A stretch of DNA of 64,000 nucleotides from Nannocystis sp. (GCA_016712315.1 JADJRG010000013.1:1309501-1373500), one strand, 5' to 3'. Shown: positions 35,563 through 45,148, numbered from the stretch's first letter. Translations and numbers: made by a program. Notes: generated by a model not told the origin, from the sequence alone.

Positions 35563-35590
35563 AGCGCGAGGTGGTCACCCACCTCGCGCT
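35563..35590 (+). terminator. Strong hairpin after the Fis-like gene
   Basis: A perfect 12-bp stem AGCGCGAGGTGG / CCACCTCGCGCT with a TCAC tetraloop starts 24 bases after the stop codon. It is followed by a loose T-containing tail (TTCGCCGTTTTCG). It should end transcription of the Fis-like gene. Confidence 0.75.
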
Positions 35591-35979
35591 TTCGCCGTTT
35601 TCGCGCTTGAACTCGGCAGACGACCTGGACGATCCGCGCCAGTAATTGCCCGCGATCGCGCCCGTCAGGCGCTGGATCGCCCGCGTACGAGCGCGTGACC
35701 GCGCCGGATCTGCGGACGATCCCGCCGTAGTGAGCGCGCTCGCGCGCCATGGCCACCCGCGCGCCACGGGCCCCGCCGCGCAGCTCACGCCGAGCGATGT
35801 GAGCGCGACCTGGGCGTCTTTGGAGCGAGGACGCGCGCGCTAGGACCGAGCTCTGCGCCGCCGAAGAGGCGCCTGTCTCACTCACTTGGGGGTCCGCCGA
35901 CCCCAGGACGTCCACCAGCGGACCGCGGTCGCGAGCCAGCCGGTCGACGGGCGCCGACCGAAGCGCGCTCGAGGCCCCC

Positions 35980-36106
35980 ATGATCGCTTGCGCGCTCCCC
36001 GCGATCGCTGGCGCACCCACCGCGATCGCTTGCGCGCTCTCCGCGATCGCTGCCGCCCGCACCATGATCGTTGGCGCGCTTTCGTGATCGCTGGCGCGCA
36101 GGCACG
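35980..36106. repeat. Six 21-bp tandem repeats centred on GCGATCGC
   Basis: GATCG occurs at 35982, 36003, 36024, 36045, 36066 and 36086: four intervals of 21 bases, then one of 20. The approximate unit is CGCGATCGCTTGCGCGCTC with substitutions. The palindrome GCGATCGC is at the heart of several units. Twenty-one bases is two turns of the helix, so all sites face the same side of the DNA. Confidence 0.75.
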
Positions 36107-36152
36107 CGCGGATCCGAGCGCCTCATCGCCCACCAGCGCGTGATGGCGGGAG

Positions 36153-36177
36153 GGAGATCTCATCTGAGGAGATCTCC
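36153..36177. promoter_or_regulatory. Inverted repeat GGAGATCTC-7-GAGATCTCC
   Basis: A perfect 9-bp inverted repeat with a 7-base spacer (ATCTGAG). Its arms share the GAGATCTC core with the candidate RHH operator at 25943. It may be an operator or a small hairpin. It lies 47 bases after the 21-bp repeat array. Confidence 0.5.
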
Positions 36178-36543
36178 AAGTTCGCCCGCTTGCACCCTCC
36201 GTTGCGCGAAATCACGCCACCAGAAGATGACCCCTGGTCACCTGACCCCACCCTTGGATCGACCACCTATCATCGTTTTGTTGCTTTGCGCAACGCGCGC
36301 CCACATGTGCCAATAGGTAGGATTGAGCACCACGTGAAGCCCCACGATCCGCGACGGCTCTCCACGAGGAGGCGCTCGAAGCCGCGCACATGTCGACTTC
36401 ATGCGAAGAGTGTGTTTTGTTGTTTTTAAAACTTGGCTCTCGACGGGCCGGTGATCGCAAATAATTACCCAGCCTTAAGGCCCCCACGAAACCAACGAAA
36501 CAACGAAACCTCTATCGCGCAGCGAGCTTCACGGCTGCTGGTC

Positions 36544-36561
36544 CATGGTGGATCCACCATG
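36544..36561. promoter_or_regulatory. 18-bp perfect palindrome (copy 2)
   Basis: CATGGTGGATCCACCATG, identical to the core of the palindrome at 35052-35075, about 1.5 kb away. It lies 21 bases downstream of the stop of the small minus-strand gene at 36583-36816. The two copies bracket the Fis-like gene and the gene-poor region. Confidence 0.6.
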
Positions 36562-36582
36562 AGTCCGCCCGTGCGACCCAGC

Positions 36583-36816
36583 TCACTCGTCCTCGTCGCC
36601 GAGGATCTCCTCCTGCGCCCGGCGAATCGCCCTCGTGAGCGCGAGAATGCCCTCGTGCAGCTCCTCAGGGGCGTCGGGCAAGCAAATGTCAGGGCGCTCG
36701 ACGAGCTCCAGCAGGCTGGTCCAACCGGCGATAAAGGCCGCGAGCTGCGGCGCGGGGAGCCCCTCGGTGCGACCCAAGAGGAGCTGCTGAACGACGATGT
36801 GGAGCGGAGGCGACAC
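36583..36816 (-). CDS. Small hypothetical protein, 77 aa
   Basis: A short helical protein with a believable composition (LPAPQLAAFIAGWTSLLELVERP, ICLPDAPEELHEGILALTRAIRRAQEEIL) and an acidic end GDEDE. It begins with GTG. No membrane segment, Cys pair or known motif is seen. It is divergent from the serine acetyltransferase gene across 130 bases. It is kept because the reading frame is far more protein-like than the alternatives; function unknown. Confidence 0.5.
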   Translation of the reverse strand: MSPPLHIVVQQLLLGRTEGLPAPQLAAFIAGWTSLLELVERPDICLPDAPEELHEGILALTRAIRRAQEEILGDEDE

Positions 36817-36946
36817 GCGCCGAGCACCTTAGCCCGCGGGCCGCGGGCGCCCCAAAAAGGCCGCGCATCGCCGCCCCCGACCGCGCGGCGAGGAGCTGTG
36901 AGCCTTACCACGACGCCGGCCGACCGGCCTCCTGCGCCGCTCCACT

Positions 36947-37885
<939 letters not shown>

Positions 37886-37907
37886 TTTTTACAAAGTTCC
37901 TCAAAGG

Positions 37908-38411
37908 CTACGAGGGGCGCTTGCTCAGCCACTCGTTCATAAACACCGCGCTCTTGTCCCAGCCGTCGCGCAGCGACTTCTCCGCCGAGCTCTCGATCAT
38001 CCCGCCGATCCCGAACACCTTCGCCTCGTTGATCAGCTCGGCGGTGCGTCGCACCTTGTCCGCGCCGATCGCCTCGACCTTCAGCGTGCCCTCTTGCCGC
38101 AGCTTGTCGGCCATGGTGCTCGGCGTGACCTTCCAGCGCCAGATCTTGGTCGCCTTATCAAAGGTCCCCTCCTCGGTGTAGCCGAAGCTGTCGCCCATCA
38201 GCTTCATCACCGGCCCGGGCATCGTCACCTTCGGCTTGCCCGCGCACCGCCGCCGGATCGACGCCTCCGTCTCTTGCTGGTCGAGCACCGCGAACTCGGG
38301 GAAGCCGAGCGCGTCCTTGTAGAGGCGCAGGTTGAACTCCTTATCGAAGAAGAGCCGCCAGAAGGAGTCAACATCGCAGCGGATCTCGTGGACAACGCGG
38401 AAGGTCGGCAT
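37908..38411 (-). CDS. DUF2505 / START-like lipid-binding-fold protein
   Basis: A 167-aa protein that fits the SRPBCC/START-like fold: an N-terminal strand PTFRVVHEIRCDVDSFWRLFFD, a central stretch of beta strands (KIWRWKVTPSTMADKLRQEGTLKVEAI) and a long C-terminal helix. It looks like the DUF2505 family, which is common in myxobacteria and actinobacteria and of unknown role. It is convergent with cysE across 22 bases and stands 59 bases from the next minus-strand gene. Confidence 0.75.
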   Translation of the reverse strand: MPTFRVVHEIRCDVDSFWRLFFDKEFNLRLYKDALGFPEFAVLDQQETEASIRRRCAGKPKVTMPGPVMKLMGDSFGYTEEGTFDKATKIWRWKVTPSTMADKLRQEGTLKVEAIGADKVRRTAELINEAKVFGIGGMIESSAEKSLRDGWDKSAVFMNEWLSKRPS

Positions 38412-38470
38412 AGTGCGCGCAGCATAGACCGCCGGTAGCGGCCAGCGCGACTCGGCGAGGCGCCCAGCGC

Positions 38471-41400
38471 CTACCCCTGCGCGTAGGCCAGCGCGAGCAG
38501 GCGGTAGAGGGCGACCACCAGGTCCTCGGGCTCTGCCCCGCGCAGGCGCTGCTCTCGCGCCTGCGCCAAGGTCGCCCCCGCGATCAGCACCGCCGCCACA
38601 TAGACCTCCGCCGAGCTCGCCTCACGCGCCAGCGCCCGCTGGATCGTCTCCGAGCGCCGACCGATCTCCACCTCCCAGATCGCCTGCTCCCCCTCGCCGA
38701 CGCGCAGCCGCGCCGCCTTCCACGACAACATCGCCGCGTCGAGCGCGACCGCGCGCCCCAGCGCTTGTCGCAGGAGCTGCTGCAAGCGCTCCTGCCCGAA
38801 GCCGACCACCCGCCGCAGCGGCTGGCGCTGCAGCGACAGCCCGAGCGCCAGCGCCCGCCCCGGCGGCCCCTCGTCGACCGGCAGCAGGTCCGCGATCCAC
38901 TCCAGCGCCCGCGGCGCCCCGCGCAAGCGGCTCAGCAGCGCCGCCGACGCCTCCGCCTCCGCGCTCTCTGGCGGGTGCAAGAGCCGCTCTGCCAGCGCGC
39001 GCCGAACCAGCTCTCGCGCCAGCTCCCGCAGCCGCGCCGCCAGCGCCGAAGAGCCGACCTTCACCCCTTGTCGGGTCAACCACAGGCGGCCGCCGACCAG
39101 GTCGAGCGGCGCCGGCAGCGCGATATCATCGATGTGCAGGCCGCCCGCCCACAGCGCGATCTTCGCGGGCGCCATCGCGCGCTCGATCCGCAGCGACCCC
39201 GCCGCCAGCGGATCCACGACCGGCAGGCTCACCAGCGGCGGCGCGTCGTGGCCGTGGCGCCGCACCGCCGTCCTGGCCCCTGGGACATGTTCTTGGAGCA
39301 ACGCGCCGCCGCTGATCGCCGGCGCGAGGCCCAGCGCGCGGTGGAGCAGCCGCGCCTCCCCTAGCGTCGCCTCGATCACCACGCCCACGAGCTCGCGGCT
39401 CACCGTCTCGGTCAAGCACAGCCCTGGCGCCGGCCGCTCGCTCATCACCTCGCGCAGGCTCACCATCCGGCTCGGGTTCAGCGCCCGCGGGTCATAGCGG
39501 CGGAGCAGCGGCGCGTCCTCGAGGCCGTACGTCGGCGCCTCCAAGCAGCGCGCCACCAGCAGGTGGGCCACCAAGGCCGCCCGCGCCCGCGGATCCTTCG
39601 CCGCCAGCGCCCGCGCCCCGTCGACCGACTCGCCGCGGAGCAGCAGGTGGCGCTGCGCCTCCGCCGGCCGCGGCCCCAGCAGCGACTCCACCGCGACCGG
39701 CATCTTCCACAGCGCCGCGCGCCCGAGCACCCGCTCGCACAGATCGCGGCCGTGCGCGGTGAGCAACCAGAGGCGCTGCTCCGCGTCCGCCGGCTCGAGC
39801 GAGCGCCAGCGCTGGCGCTCATCGCCGCAGAGCACCCCGCCCTGCTCGCGCAGCATCACCAGCGCGTCCCCGAGCGAGCGCGGCTCGCCCCCCAGGGTCG
39901 CGCCGATCGGCAGCCGCAAGATCGGCGCGTCACGCCAAGCCAGCGTCAGCTCGCCGCCGACGATCCGCAGGCCCACGCCGACCGAGAGCGCCGAGCTCTC
40001 CGCCACCTTCGCGCGGACGAACGGCAGCTCCCACGGCGAGCTCGCCGCCAGCGCCGCCGCCCACAGCGCGTCCTCGCGCGCGCGCGCGGCCACCCGAACC
40101 CGCTCGAAGATCGACTCGAGCGCCGCCCGGTCGCCGCGCAGCGCATCGATCGCCACCCCGCCGCTCGGATCCTCGCTCACGAGCGTACACAGCAGCGTCA
40201 CCCCTGGGATCACCCGCCGCTCGTCGCGGCTCTGCGCGACCCCGCGATCATGCGCGAGCAGCAGGATCGCCCCCGCGATCGACGAAGGTTGCTTATGCAC
40301 CAGCGCCCGCAGCTCTAGCCGCAGCCGCTCCGCGCCGAGCAGCAGCTCCGGCTCCGCGAGCGGCACCTCGACCGCCGGCAACGAGCCCTCGAGGGCGGGC
40401 CGCAGGTCGACCCGCGCGAACGCCGTGCCCTCGCCGACGCTGCGATACGGCAGCGCCCGCAGCTCCTCGAAGCGCGCCTTCAGCGCCGCCAGCTCGGAGG
40501 GCCACAGCAAGAACACCCGCGCCTGCGCCGACGCCGGCACCGCCTCGCGCAGGTGCGCCCACTCGTACAGGAGGTCGCGGCCCTCCGTGATCCGCCGGCT
40601 GATCTCCGTGATCGAAGCCGGCCGCCCCGACGCGGTCTGGACCACCTCCAGCTCCACCGGCCAGATCACCTGCGAGCTGCCGCTCGCCCCTGGGAACGTG
40701 TGCGCGCGCGCGTCGTGCAGCCACGCGACCAGCAGCTCGAACGCGCCGTCACGAGCGACGCCCGCGCCATCGACGGTCAACCGCAGCCGCGGGCAGTCGA
40801 TCCAGCCGACGAAGGTCGCCGGGTCGATCCCGACCTCGCGCAGCGTCTTGTCGAGCGCCAGCAGCTTCACCCCGTCGCGCACCAGCCACGGCCCGCCGGC
40901 CGCGGCCACGCTCCCCCACACCGCGTGATCACCCAGCCGAACGCGCTGACCCGGCAGCGCCCGCGCCAGCGAGATCCCCGCCCGCACGTCGTCCTCCGGG
41001 TTCGGCTGCAGCTGCGCCCGCTTCCACGACGCCCCCACCTGGTCGAGCACGTCCGAGCTCAGCGCCAGCCACGAAGCCAAGCGCCGGCCGAAGCTCGGCC
41101 GCGGCGAGCGCACCCGCACCACCCACGACCCCGCCGCGCAGCGGGCCTCGGACTTGCGCTCGCGGTACGGGTCTTGGCCCGCGGCCGCCTCGCGGCGCTC
41201 ATAGGCGCGCGCGTCGCCGGCCGTGATCACCTCGATCAAAGATGGCCCTTGGGCCAGCCCCATATTCACCGCCGCGCCGACCAGCACCCGCCAGCGCGCC
41301 AGCGCCTCCTCGACCGTCAGCTCGCCGAGGCGGGTCGGCGCCTCATCGAGGCCCGCGAGCGCGAGGCCGCGCAGGTCGACCCGCTCCAGCGGCGCGCCAG

Positions 41401-41677
41401 GCGTCGTGAAGGTCAGCTCCACCGCCTGCTCCTCGCCCGCCGTGCTCGCCCCGGCGTGCGCCAGGATCACCGGCGACACCGCCAGCGACGCCGCCAGCAG
41501 CCCCTGCGTCCACTCCCACGGCCCGCCGCGCGGCACCTCTCGCAGGCGCAGCAGCGCCTCGGTGCGAGCCACGGTGAAGCGCTGCAGCTCGGCGGACTCG
41601 GCCCCGCCGCCGCCGTCGACGCGGCTGCGTTCGCGCACCGCCGCGGCGATCGCCGCGGGCAGCAGCCCCTCGCTCAT
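38471..41677 (-). CDS. 1068-aa protein of unknown function, partner of the Hsp90-like ATPase
   Basis: A large, Leu/Ala/Arg-rich cytoplasmic protein with no signal peptide or membrane segment. The start at 41677 is chosen because it overlaps the stop of the ATPase gene (ATGA); the longer frame upstream is a shadow. I recognise no catalytic motif. The stretch IDCPRLRLTVDGAGVARDG (about residue 293) faintly resembles the Hsp90-type 'P/LRL...SRE/RDG' part of the middle domain, which would make this a distant, ATPase-less relative of its neighbour. This is a weak impression. Co-translation with the ATPase indicates a complex. A client-handling, repair or defence function are all possible. Confidence 0.75.
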   Translation of the reverse strand: MSEGLLPAAIAAAVRERSRVDGGGGAESAELQRFTVARTEALLRLREVPRGGPWEWTQGLLAASLAVSPVILAHAGASTAGEEQAVELTFTTPGAPLERVDLRGLALAGLDEAPTRLGELTVEEALARWRVLVGAAVNMGLAQGPSLIEVITAGDARAYERREAAAGQDPYRERKSEARCAAGSWVVRVRSPRPSFGRRLASWLALSSDVLDQVGASWKRAQLQPNPEDDVRAGISLARALPGQRVRLGDHAVWGSVAAAGGPWLVRDGVKLLALDKTLREVGIDPATFVGWIDCPRLRLTVDGAGVARDGAFELLVAWLHDARAHTFPGASGSSQVIWPVELEVVQTASGRPASITEISRRITEGRDLLYEWAHLREAVPASAQARVFLLWPSELAALKARFEELRALPYRSVGEGTAFARVDLRPALEGSLPAVEVPLAEPELLLGAERLRLELRALVHKQPSSIAGAILLLAHDRGVAQSRDERRVIPGVTLLCTLVSEDPSGGVAIDALRGDRAALESIFERVRVAARAREDALWAAALAASSPWELPFVRAKVAESSALSVGVGLRIVGGELTLAWRDAPILRLPIGATLGGEPRSLGDALVMLREQGGVLCGDERQRWRSLEPADAEQRLWLLTAHGRDLCERVLGRAALWKMPVAVESLLGPRPAEAQRHLLLRGESVDGARALAAKDPRARAALVAHLLVARCLEAPTYGLEDAPLLRRYDPRALNPSRMVSLREVMSERPAPGLCLTETVSRELVGVVIEATLGEARLLHRALGLAPAISGGALLQEHVPGARTAVRRHGHDAPPLVSLPVVDPLAAGSLRIERAMAPAKIALWAGGLHIDDIALPAPLDLVGGRLWLTRQGVKVGSSALAARLRELARELVRRALAERLLHPPESAEAEASAALLSRLRGAPRALEWIADLLPVDEGPPGRALALGLSLQRQPLRRVVGFGQERLQQLLRQALGRAVALDAAMLSWKAARLRVGEGEQAIWEVEIGRRSETIQRALAREASSAEVYVAAVLIAGATLAQAREQRLRGAEPEDLVVALYRLLALAYAQG

Positions 41678-43341
41678 CGGCCACCTCCCGTCGCCACCGC
41701 CGAGATCGCCGCCAGCGCCGCCTCCGCGTCGCACACCTCGCCGCCGCTGCTCGCGATCGCCAGCACCAGCGCCAGCACCGCGGCCGCCGGCGCCGCCGTC
41801 GCCGCCTTCACCGCGGCCCGCAGCAGCGGCTCCTCGTGGTCGAGCCACAGCGTACAAGCCTCGCGGCGCGCGGGCGGACCGCTCGCCAACACCAGCGCCA
41901 GCTCGCCGGAGCGACCCAGCTCCCGGCTGACCAGCGCCCGCGGGCTCCCGCCCCCGGTGAAGCGCCCGATCTTGAGCGAGACCTCGGCGAAGATCCCGCG
42001 GCTCAGGCGGCGCAGCGACCCCTCCACCGCCGCCCGCAGCAGCTCCAGCTCGGCCGACAGCGGCTCGATCGACTCCGCCCGCGCGAGCCCGCTGCTGAGC
42101 GGCATCAACGGGCAGCCGATCGCCGCCGCGAAGCCGCCGAGCCACCCGCGATCGTGCGCCTCACCGGCGATCACCGGATAACCGGCCGCGCGCGCCTCCG
42201 CCAGCAGCGCCTCGTCCGCCGCGGGCAGCGGCGCGGCCCCGACATACAGCAGCGGCAGGCCACCCAGCGCCTGCGCCAGCGCGTCCCCGCTGATCGCCCG
42301 AGCCGCCGCGCGGTCGCGGAGCAGCGCGACTCCGCCGATCCCCGGCCCCAAGCCCGCGCGTTCTCGCTCCAAGTGCCCGTGGAGGAACGCGTAGCGGCCG
42401 TGGCGCGCCTGATCCCACGGCTCACTCGCCGCCGCCGCCGCCGCGATCAGCTCACAGAGGCGCTGACGCAGCCCCTCGATCGCCGCCGCGACCCGCGCCT
42501 CGACGGGCCCCAGCCCGCCCTCGGTCAGCACCTTATCGCGCGCCATCGTCGTCCGCAGCCCCGGAGAATCCGCCCAGATTTGGAGGTGCTCGCGCGCCCG
42601 CCCCAGCGTCGACGCCAGCCCTGGCAGCAGCTCCAAGTCACCCTCCGCGAGCACCAACCCGCGGCGGAGCAGGATCACCCGCGGCGGCGCCGCGAAGGCG
42701 ACGTGGATGGTCGCGTCGCCCGCCGTATCCGCCCACGCCAGCTCGCCGTGCGCCATCTCTGGGCTGTCTTGGATCAGCTCTGGCGGCTCACCGCGCGCGC
42801 GATCCTCGAAGGTCAGCTCGAGCTTACAGAAGCGGCACCAGCGCCACAGGCTGTCGCGGATCGCCTCCGCGAAGATCGCCCCCTCGCTCGCCCGGCCGCG
42901 GCGGATCAGCGTCACCGTCGTCCCCTCAAACGGCCCCTCGATCGCCCGCTTCTCGAAGCGTCGGTCGGGGAAGAAGAGCACCTCCCAGGCCTCGCCGGCG
43001 CGCCCGGTCTGCACCAGCACCGCCTCCGGTTGCCACGCGAAGACGCTGACGAAGCCGATCCCGTAGCCGCCCGCCATCGTCCGGTCGTCGCTCTTGCTCG
43101 ACGCGAACAGCCGGGTCAGCTCGCCGTCGACGATCGCCTCGTCCATCCCGCAGCCGGTGTCCATCAGCTCGAGCGAGTACACGTGCGTGTCATCGTCATC
43201 GTCGGTCGGCCGCGCCTCGAGCACCACCTCCACCCGATCGGAGCCCGCGTCCATCGAGTTCTGCACGAGCTCGCGCAGGAAGTCGTAGGGCGACGCGAAC
43301 TGGGCGACCAGCCGGTCGAGGAGCGCCTGGACCTCGCTCAC
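41674..43341 (-). CDS. Hsp90-like GHKL ATPase
   Basis: A 555-aa protein. Its first 150 residues are a Bergerat-fold ATPase: N-box FLRELVQNSMDAG (E24, N28), G1 motif MDTGCGMD (D61) and G2 motif GGYGIGFVSVFAW (about 91-103). The spacing fits Hsp90/HtpG better than histidine kinases or MutL. The middle part continues with strands and RTTMARDKVLTEGG, where Hsp90 has its catalytic-loop region. It is shorter than HtpG (about 620 aa) and lacks an obvious dimerisation tail. The GTG start at 43341 is chosen because it lies one base after the previous stop; the upstream frame does not look coding. It is coupled by ATGA to the 1068-aa gene. Confidence 0.82.
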   Translation of the reverse strand: MSEVQALLDRLVAQFASPYDFLRELVQNSMDAGSDRVEVVLEARPTDDDDDTHVYSLELMDTGCGMDEAIVDGELTRLFASSKSDDRTMAGGYGIGFVSVFAWQPEAVLVQTGRAGEAWEVLFFPDRRFEKRAIEGPFEGTTVTLIRRGRASEGAIFAEAIRDSLWRWCRFCKLELTFEDRARGEPPELIQDSPEMAHGELAWADTAGDATIHVAFAAPPRVILLRRGLVLAEGDLELLPGLASTLGRAREHLQIWADSPGLRTTMARDKVLTEGGLGPVEARVAAAIEGLRQRLCELIAAAAAASEPWDQARHGRYAFLHGHLERERAGLGPGIGGVALLRDRAAARAISGDALAQALGGLPLLYVGAAPLPAADEALLAEARAAGYPVIAGEAHDRGWLGGFAAAIGCPLMPLSSGLARAESIEPLSAELELLRAAVEGSLRRLSRGIFAEVSLKIGRFTGGGSPRALVSRELGRSGELALVLASGPPARREACTLWLDHEEPLLRAAVKAATAAPAAAVLALVLAIASSGGEVCDAEAALAAISAVATGGGR

Positions 43342-43342
43342 G

Positions 43343-43855
43343 TCAGCGCTCGTCGGCGAAGTTAGCGAGCAGCGCGGCGAGCTCGGCGTCCTCGGACGCC
43401 AGGGCCGACAGCACGGACCTGACCTCAAAGCCAGCCGACTCGGGCGCCCCCCAGCGCCGCCGCGACTGGTAGCGGCGCGCCCCTTGCGGGTCGCCCTCGA
43501 GGGAGACGCAGTGATCAAAGCCCGGGCTCGGCTCGCAGCGCTCGACCCGGAGCGCCACCTCACGCCCGTCCTGAAGCAGCCGCAGCGTCACCTGCGACGG
43601 ATCGTCGCTGTCCTCGCTCCACGCGAAGACGTCGTGCCCGCCGCGGAGCAGCGACCCCCGGTAGAAGGATCCATAGCGGCCCTTACCCTCTCCTGGCCGG
43701 CTCACCACGAACGCGGCGATCGGCGCCCGCGGGCCCTCGGGCATCGCGTCGATCCACAGCCGTCCGCCGATCGAGACCTCACCATCACCGCAGCCAGAGG
43801 AGGCCGTGAGCAGACACAAGGACGCGGCGATGGCGATTCTGACGAGTGGATTCAC
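43343..43855 (-). CDS. Short lipoprotein leading the Hsp90-like gene run
   Basis: A 170-aa lipoprotein. The signal NPLVRIAIAASLCLLTASSGC makes Cys 22 the acylation site. The mature part is mainly beta with three further Cys after the lipobox Cys region and no recognised domain. The GTG start at 43855 is chosen because it gives the signal peptide and lies in the 69-bp divergent gap to the cytochrome c peroxidase gene. Its stop is one base before the start of the ATPase gene, so the envelope protein and the ATPase are in one transcript even though they act in different compartments. Confidence 0.7.
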   Translation of the reverse strand: MNPLVRIAIAASLCLLTASSGCGDGEVSIGGRLWIDAMPEGPRAPIAAFVVSRPGEGKGRYGSFYRGSLLRGGHDVFAWSEDSDDPSQVTLRLLQDGREVALRVERCEPSPGFDHCVSLEGDPQGARRYQSRRRWGAPESAGFEVRSVLSALASEDAELAALLANFADER

Positions 43856-43924
43856 GGTGGAGTATCGTCGCAGGGCGCATGCCGCCGGGCAAGGCCCTGG
43901 GCGCCGCACTCGATCGAGGTCACG

Positions 43925-45052
43925 ATGAGCCACAACGACCGCACCACCAGCAACCAACGCAGCATCAGCGCCCTCCTCCTCGCCTCAGCCGTCGCCTTCG
44001 GCGCGTGCGGCAAGGACGAGCCCGCCCCCGCGCCAGCGCCGAAGACCGCCGCCAAGGCCCCCAAGAAGGCCGCCGGCCCCTCCGCGATCCAGGTGCTCGA
44101 CGCCGCCAAGAAGTTCTTCTCGCCGCTGCCCGCGCGCGCGGACTCGGCGACCAACCCCGCGACCCCAGAGAAGATCGCGCTCGGCCGCGCCCTCTACTAC
44201 GACACCCGGCTCTCGAAGAACCAGGAAATCTCCTGCAACACCTGCCACCAGCTCGACCGCTTCGGCGTCGACGGCGAGCCCACCTCGCCCGGCCACCGCG
44301 GCCAGCGCGGCGATCGCAACTCGCCGACCGTCTACAACGCCGCCACCCACTTCGTGCAGTTCTGGGACGGCCGCGCCGCGGACGTCGAGGAGCAGGCGCT
44401 CGGCCCGATCCTCAACCCGGTCGAGATGGCGGTGCCGAGCGAGGAGCACGCCGTCAAGACCTTGCGCTCGATCCCTGGCTACAAGGACATGTTCGCCGCC
44501 GCCTTCCCCGGTGAGGCGGAGCCGGTCACCTTTAAGAACATCGGCAAGGCGATCGGCGCCTTTGAGCGCGGCCTGATCACCCCAGGCCCCTTCGACGACT
44601 TCCTCGGCGGCAACATGGCCGCGCTCAGCCCCGAGGCGCTGCGCGGGCTCCAGTACTTCATCGACGCCGGCTGCACCAACTGCCACGCCGGGCCCAGCGT
44701 CGGCGGCACCATGTACCAGAAGCTCGGCACCATTAAGCCCTACGTCACCGCCGACGAGGGCCGCTTCAAGCTCACCAACAACGAGGCCGACAAGTTCTCG
44801 TTCAAGGTCCCTGGCCTGCGCAACATCGTCAAGACCGCGCCCTACCTGCACGACGGCTCCGCCGCCACGCTCGATGACGTGATCAACGTGATGGTCGAGT
44901 ACCAGGTCGCCAAGGGCTCGATCACCGACGACGAGCGCCGCGACCTCACCGCCTTCCTCGAGGCGCTCACCGGCAACGTCGACGCCGAGTACATCAAGAA
45001 GCCCGAGCTCCCCGAGAGCGGCCCGGAGACCCCCAAGCCTGATCCGGCGTGA
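43925..45052 (+). CDS. Di-heme cytochrome c peroxidase (CcpA/MauG family), lipid-anchored
   Basis: A 375-aa exported protein. Signal SISALLLASAVAFGAC gives a lipoprotein Cys at about 28. The KAPKKAAG linker follows. The first heme site is CNTCH and the second CTNCH. The family also shows SPTVYNAATHFVQFWDGRA between them and a late LRNIVKTAPYLHDG, where the His-bearing loop near heme 2 lies. The enzyme reduces hydrogen peroxide to water with electrons from cytochrome c in the periplasm. The ATG at 43925 gives the signal peptide. It is divergent from the Hsp90-like run. Tyr versus Met ligation cannot be settled here. Confidence 0.9.
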   Translation: MSHNDRTTSNQRSISALLLASAVAFGACGKDEPAPAPAPKTAAKAPKKAAGPSAIQVLDAAKKFFSPLPARADSATNPATPEKIALGRALYYDTRLSKNQEISCNTCHQLDRFGVDGEPTSPGHRGQRGDRNSPTVYNAATHFVQFWDGRAADVEEQALGPILNPVEMAVPSEEHAVKTLRSIPGYKDMFAAAFPGEAEPVTFKNIGKAIGAFERGLITPGPFDDFLGGNMAALSPEALRGLQYFIDAGCTNCHAGPSVGGTMYQKLGTIKPYVTADEGRFKLTNNEADKFSFKVPGLRNIVKTAPYLHDGSAATLDDVINVMVEYQVAKGSITDDERRDLTAFLEALTGNVDAEYIKKPELPESGPETPKPDPA

Positions 45053-45148
45053 GCCGCCCGCGCTCGCGCTTCGCCACCAACGACCGAGGCGCCGCTCGCC
45101 GCGAACACCGCAGCGGCCGGCGCCTCATCTCATCGTGCCGCTGCGCGG

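Larger units (their letters stand above)
35540..36582. other. 1043-bp gene-poor region rich in repeats
   Basis: No convincing gene on either strand. The frames that stay open here (for example 35454-36065 on the minus strand, 35646-35843 on the plus strand) look like random high-GC frames. The region holds a 12-bp-stem hairpin (35563-35590), six 21-bp repeats (35980-36106), a 9-bp-arm inverted repeat (36153-36177), AT-rich patches near 36265-36300 and 36410-36430, and a palindrome (36544-36561). A regulatory, structural or small-RNA function is possible. Confidence 0.6.

Noticed and set aside
35646..35843. 65-residue plus-strand frame with TTG start
   Set aside because: No ribosome site, no recognisable features and random-looking composition.
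35454..36065. 203-residue minus-strand frame across the 21-bp repeats
   Set aside because: It crosses the Fis-like gene end and its terminator hairpin, is Arg/Ala-rich, and has no ribosome site; its 7-residue repeats simply reflect the 21-bp DNA repeats.
35980..36106. The 21-bp repeat array as a CRISPR array
   Set aside because: Units are contiguous and imperfect, with no unique spacers and no cas genes in the window.
44200..44720. The di-heme protein as a plain cytochrome c rather than a peroxidase
   Set aside because: The two CxxCH sites with SPTVYNA...FWDGRA between them and LRN...PYLHDG after are the CcpA/MauG pattern.
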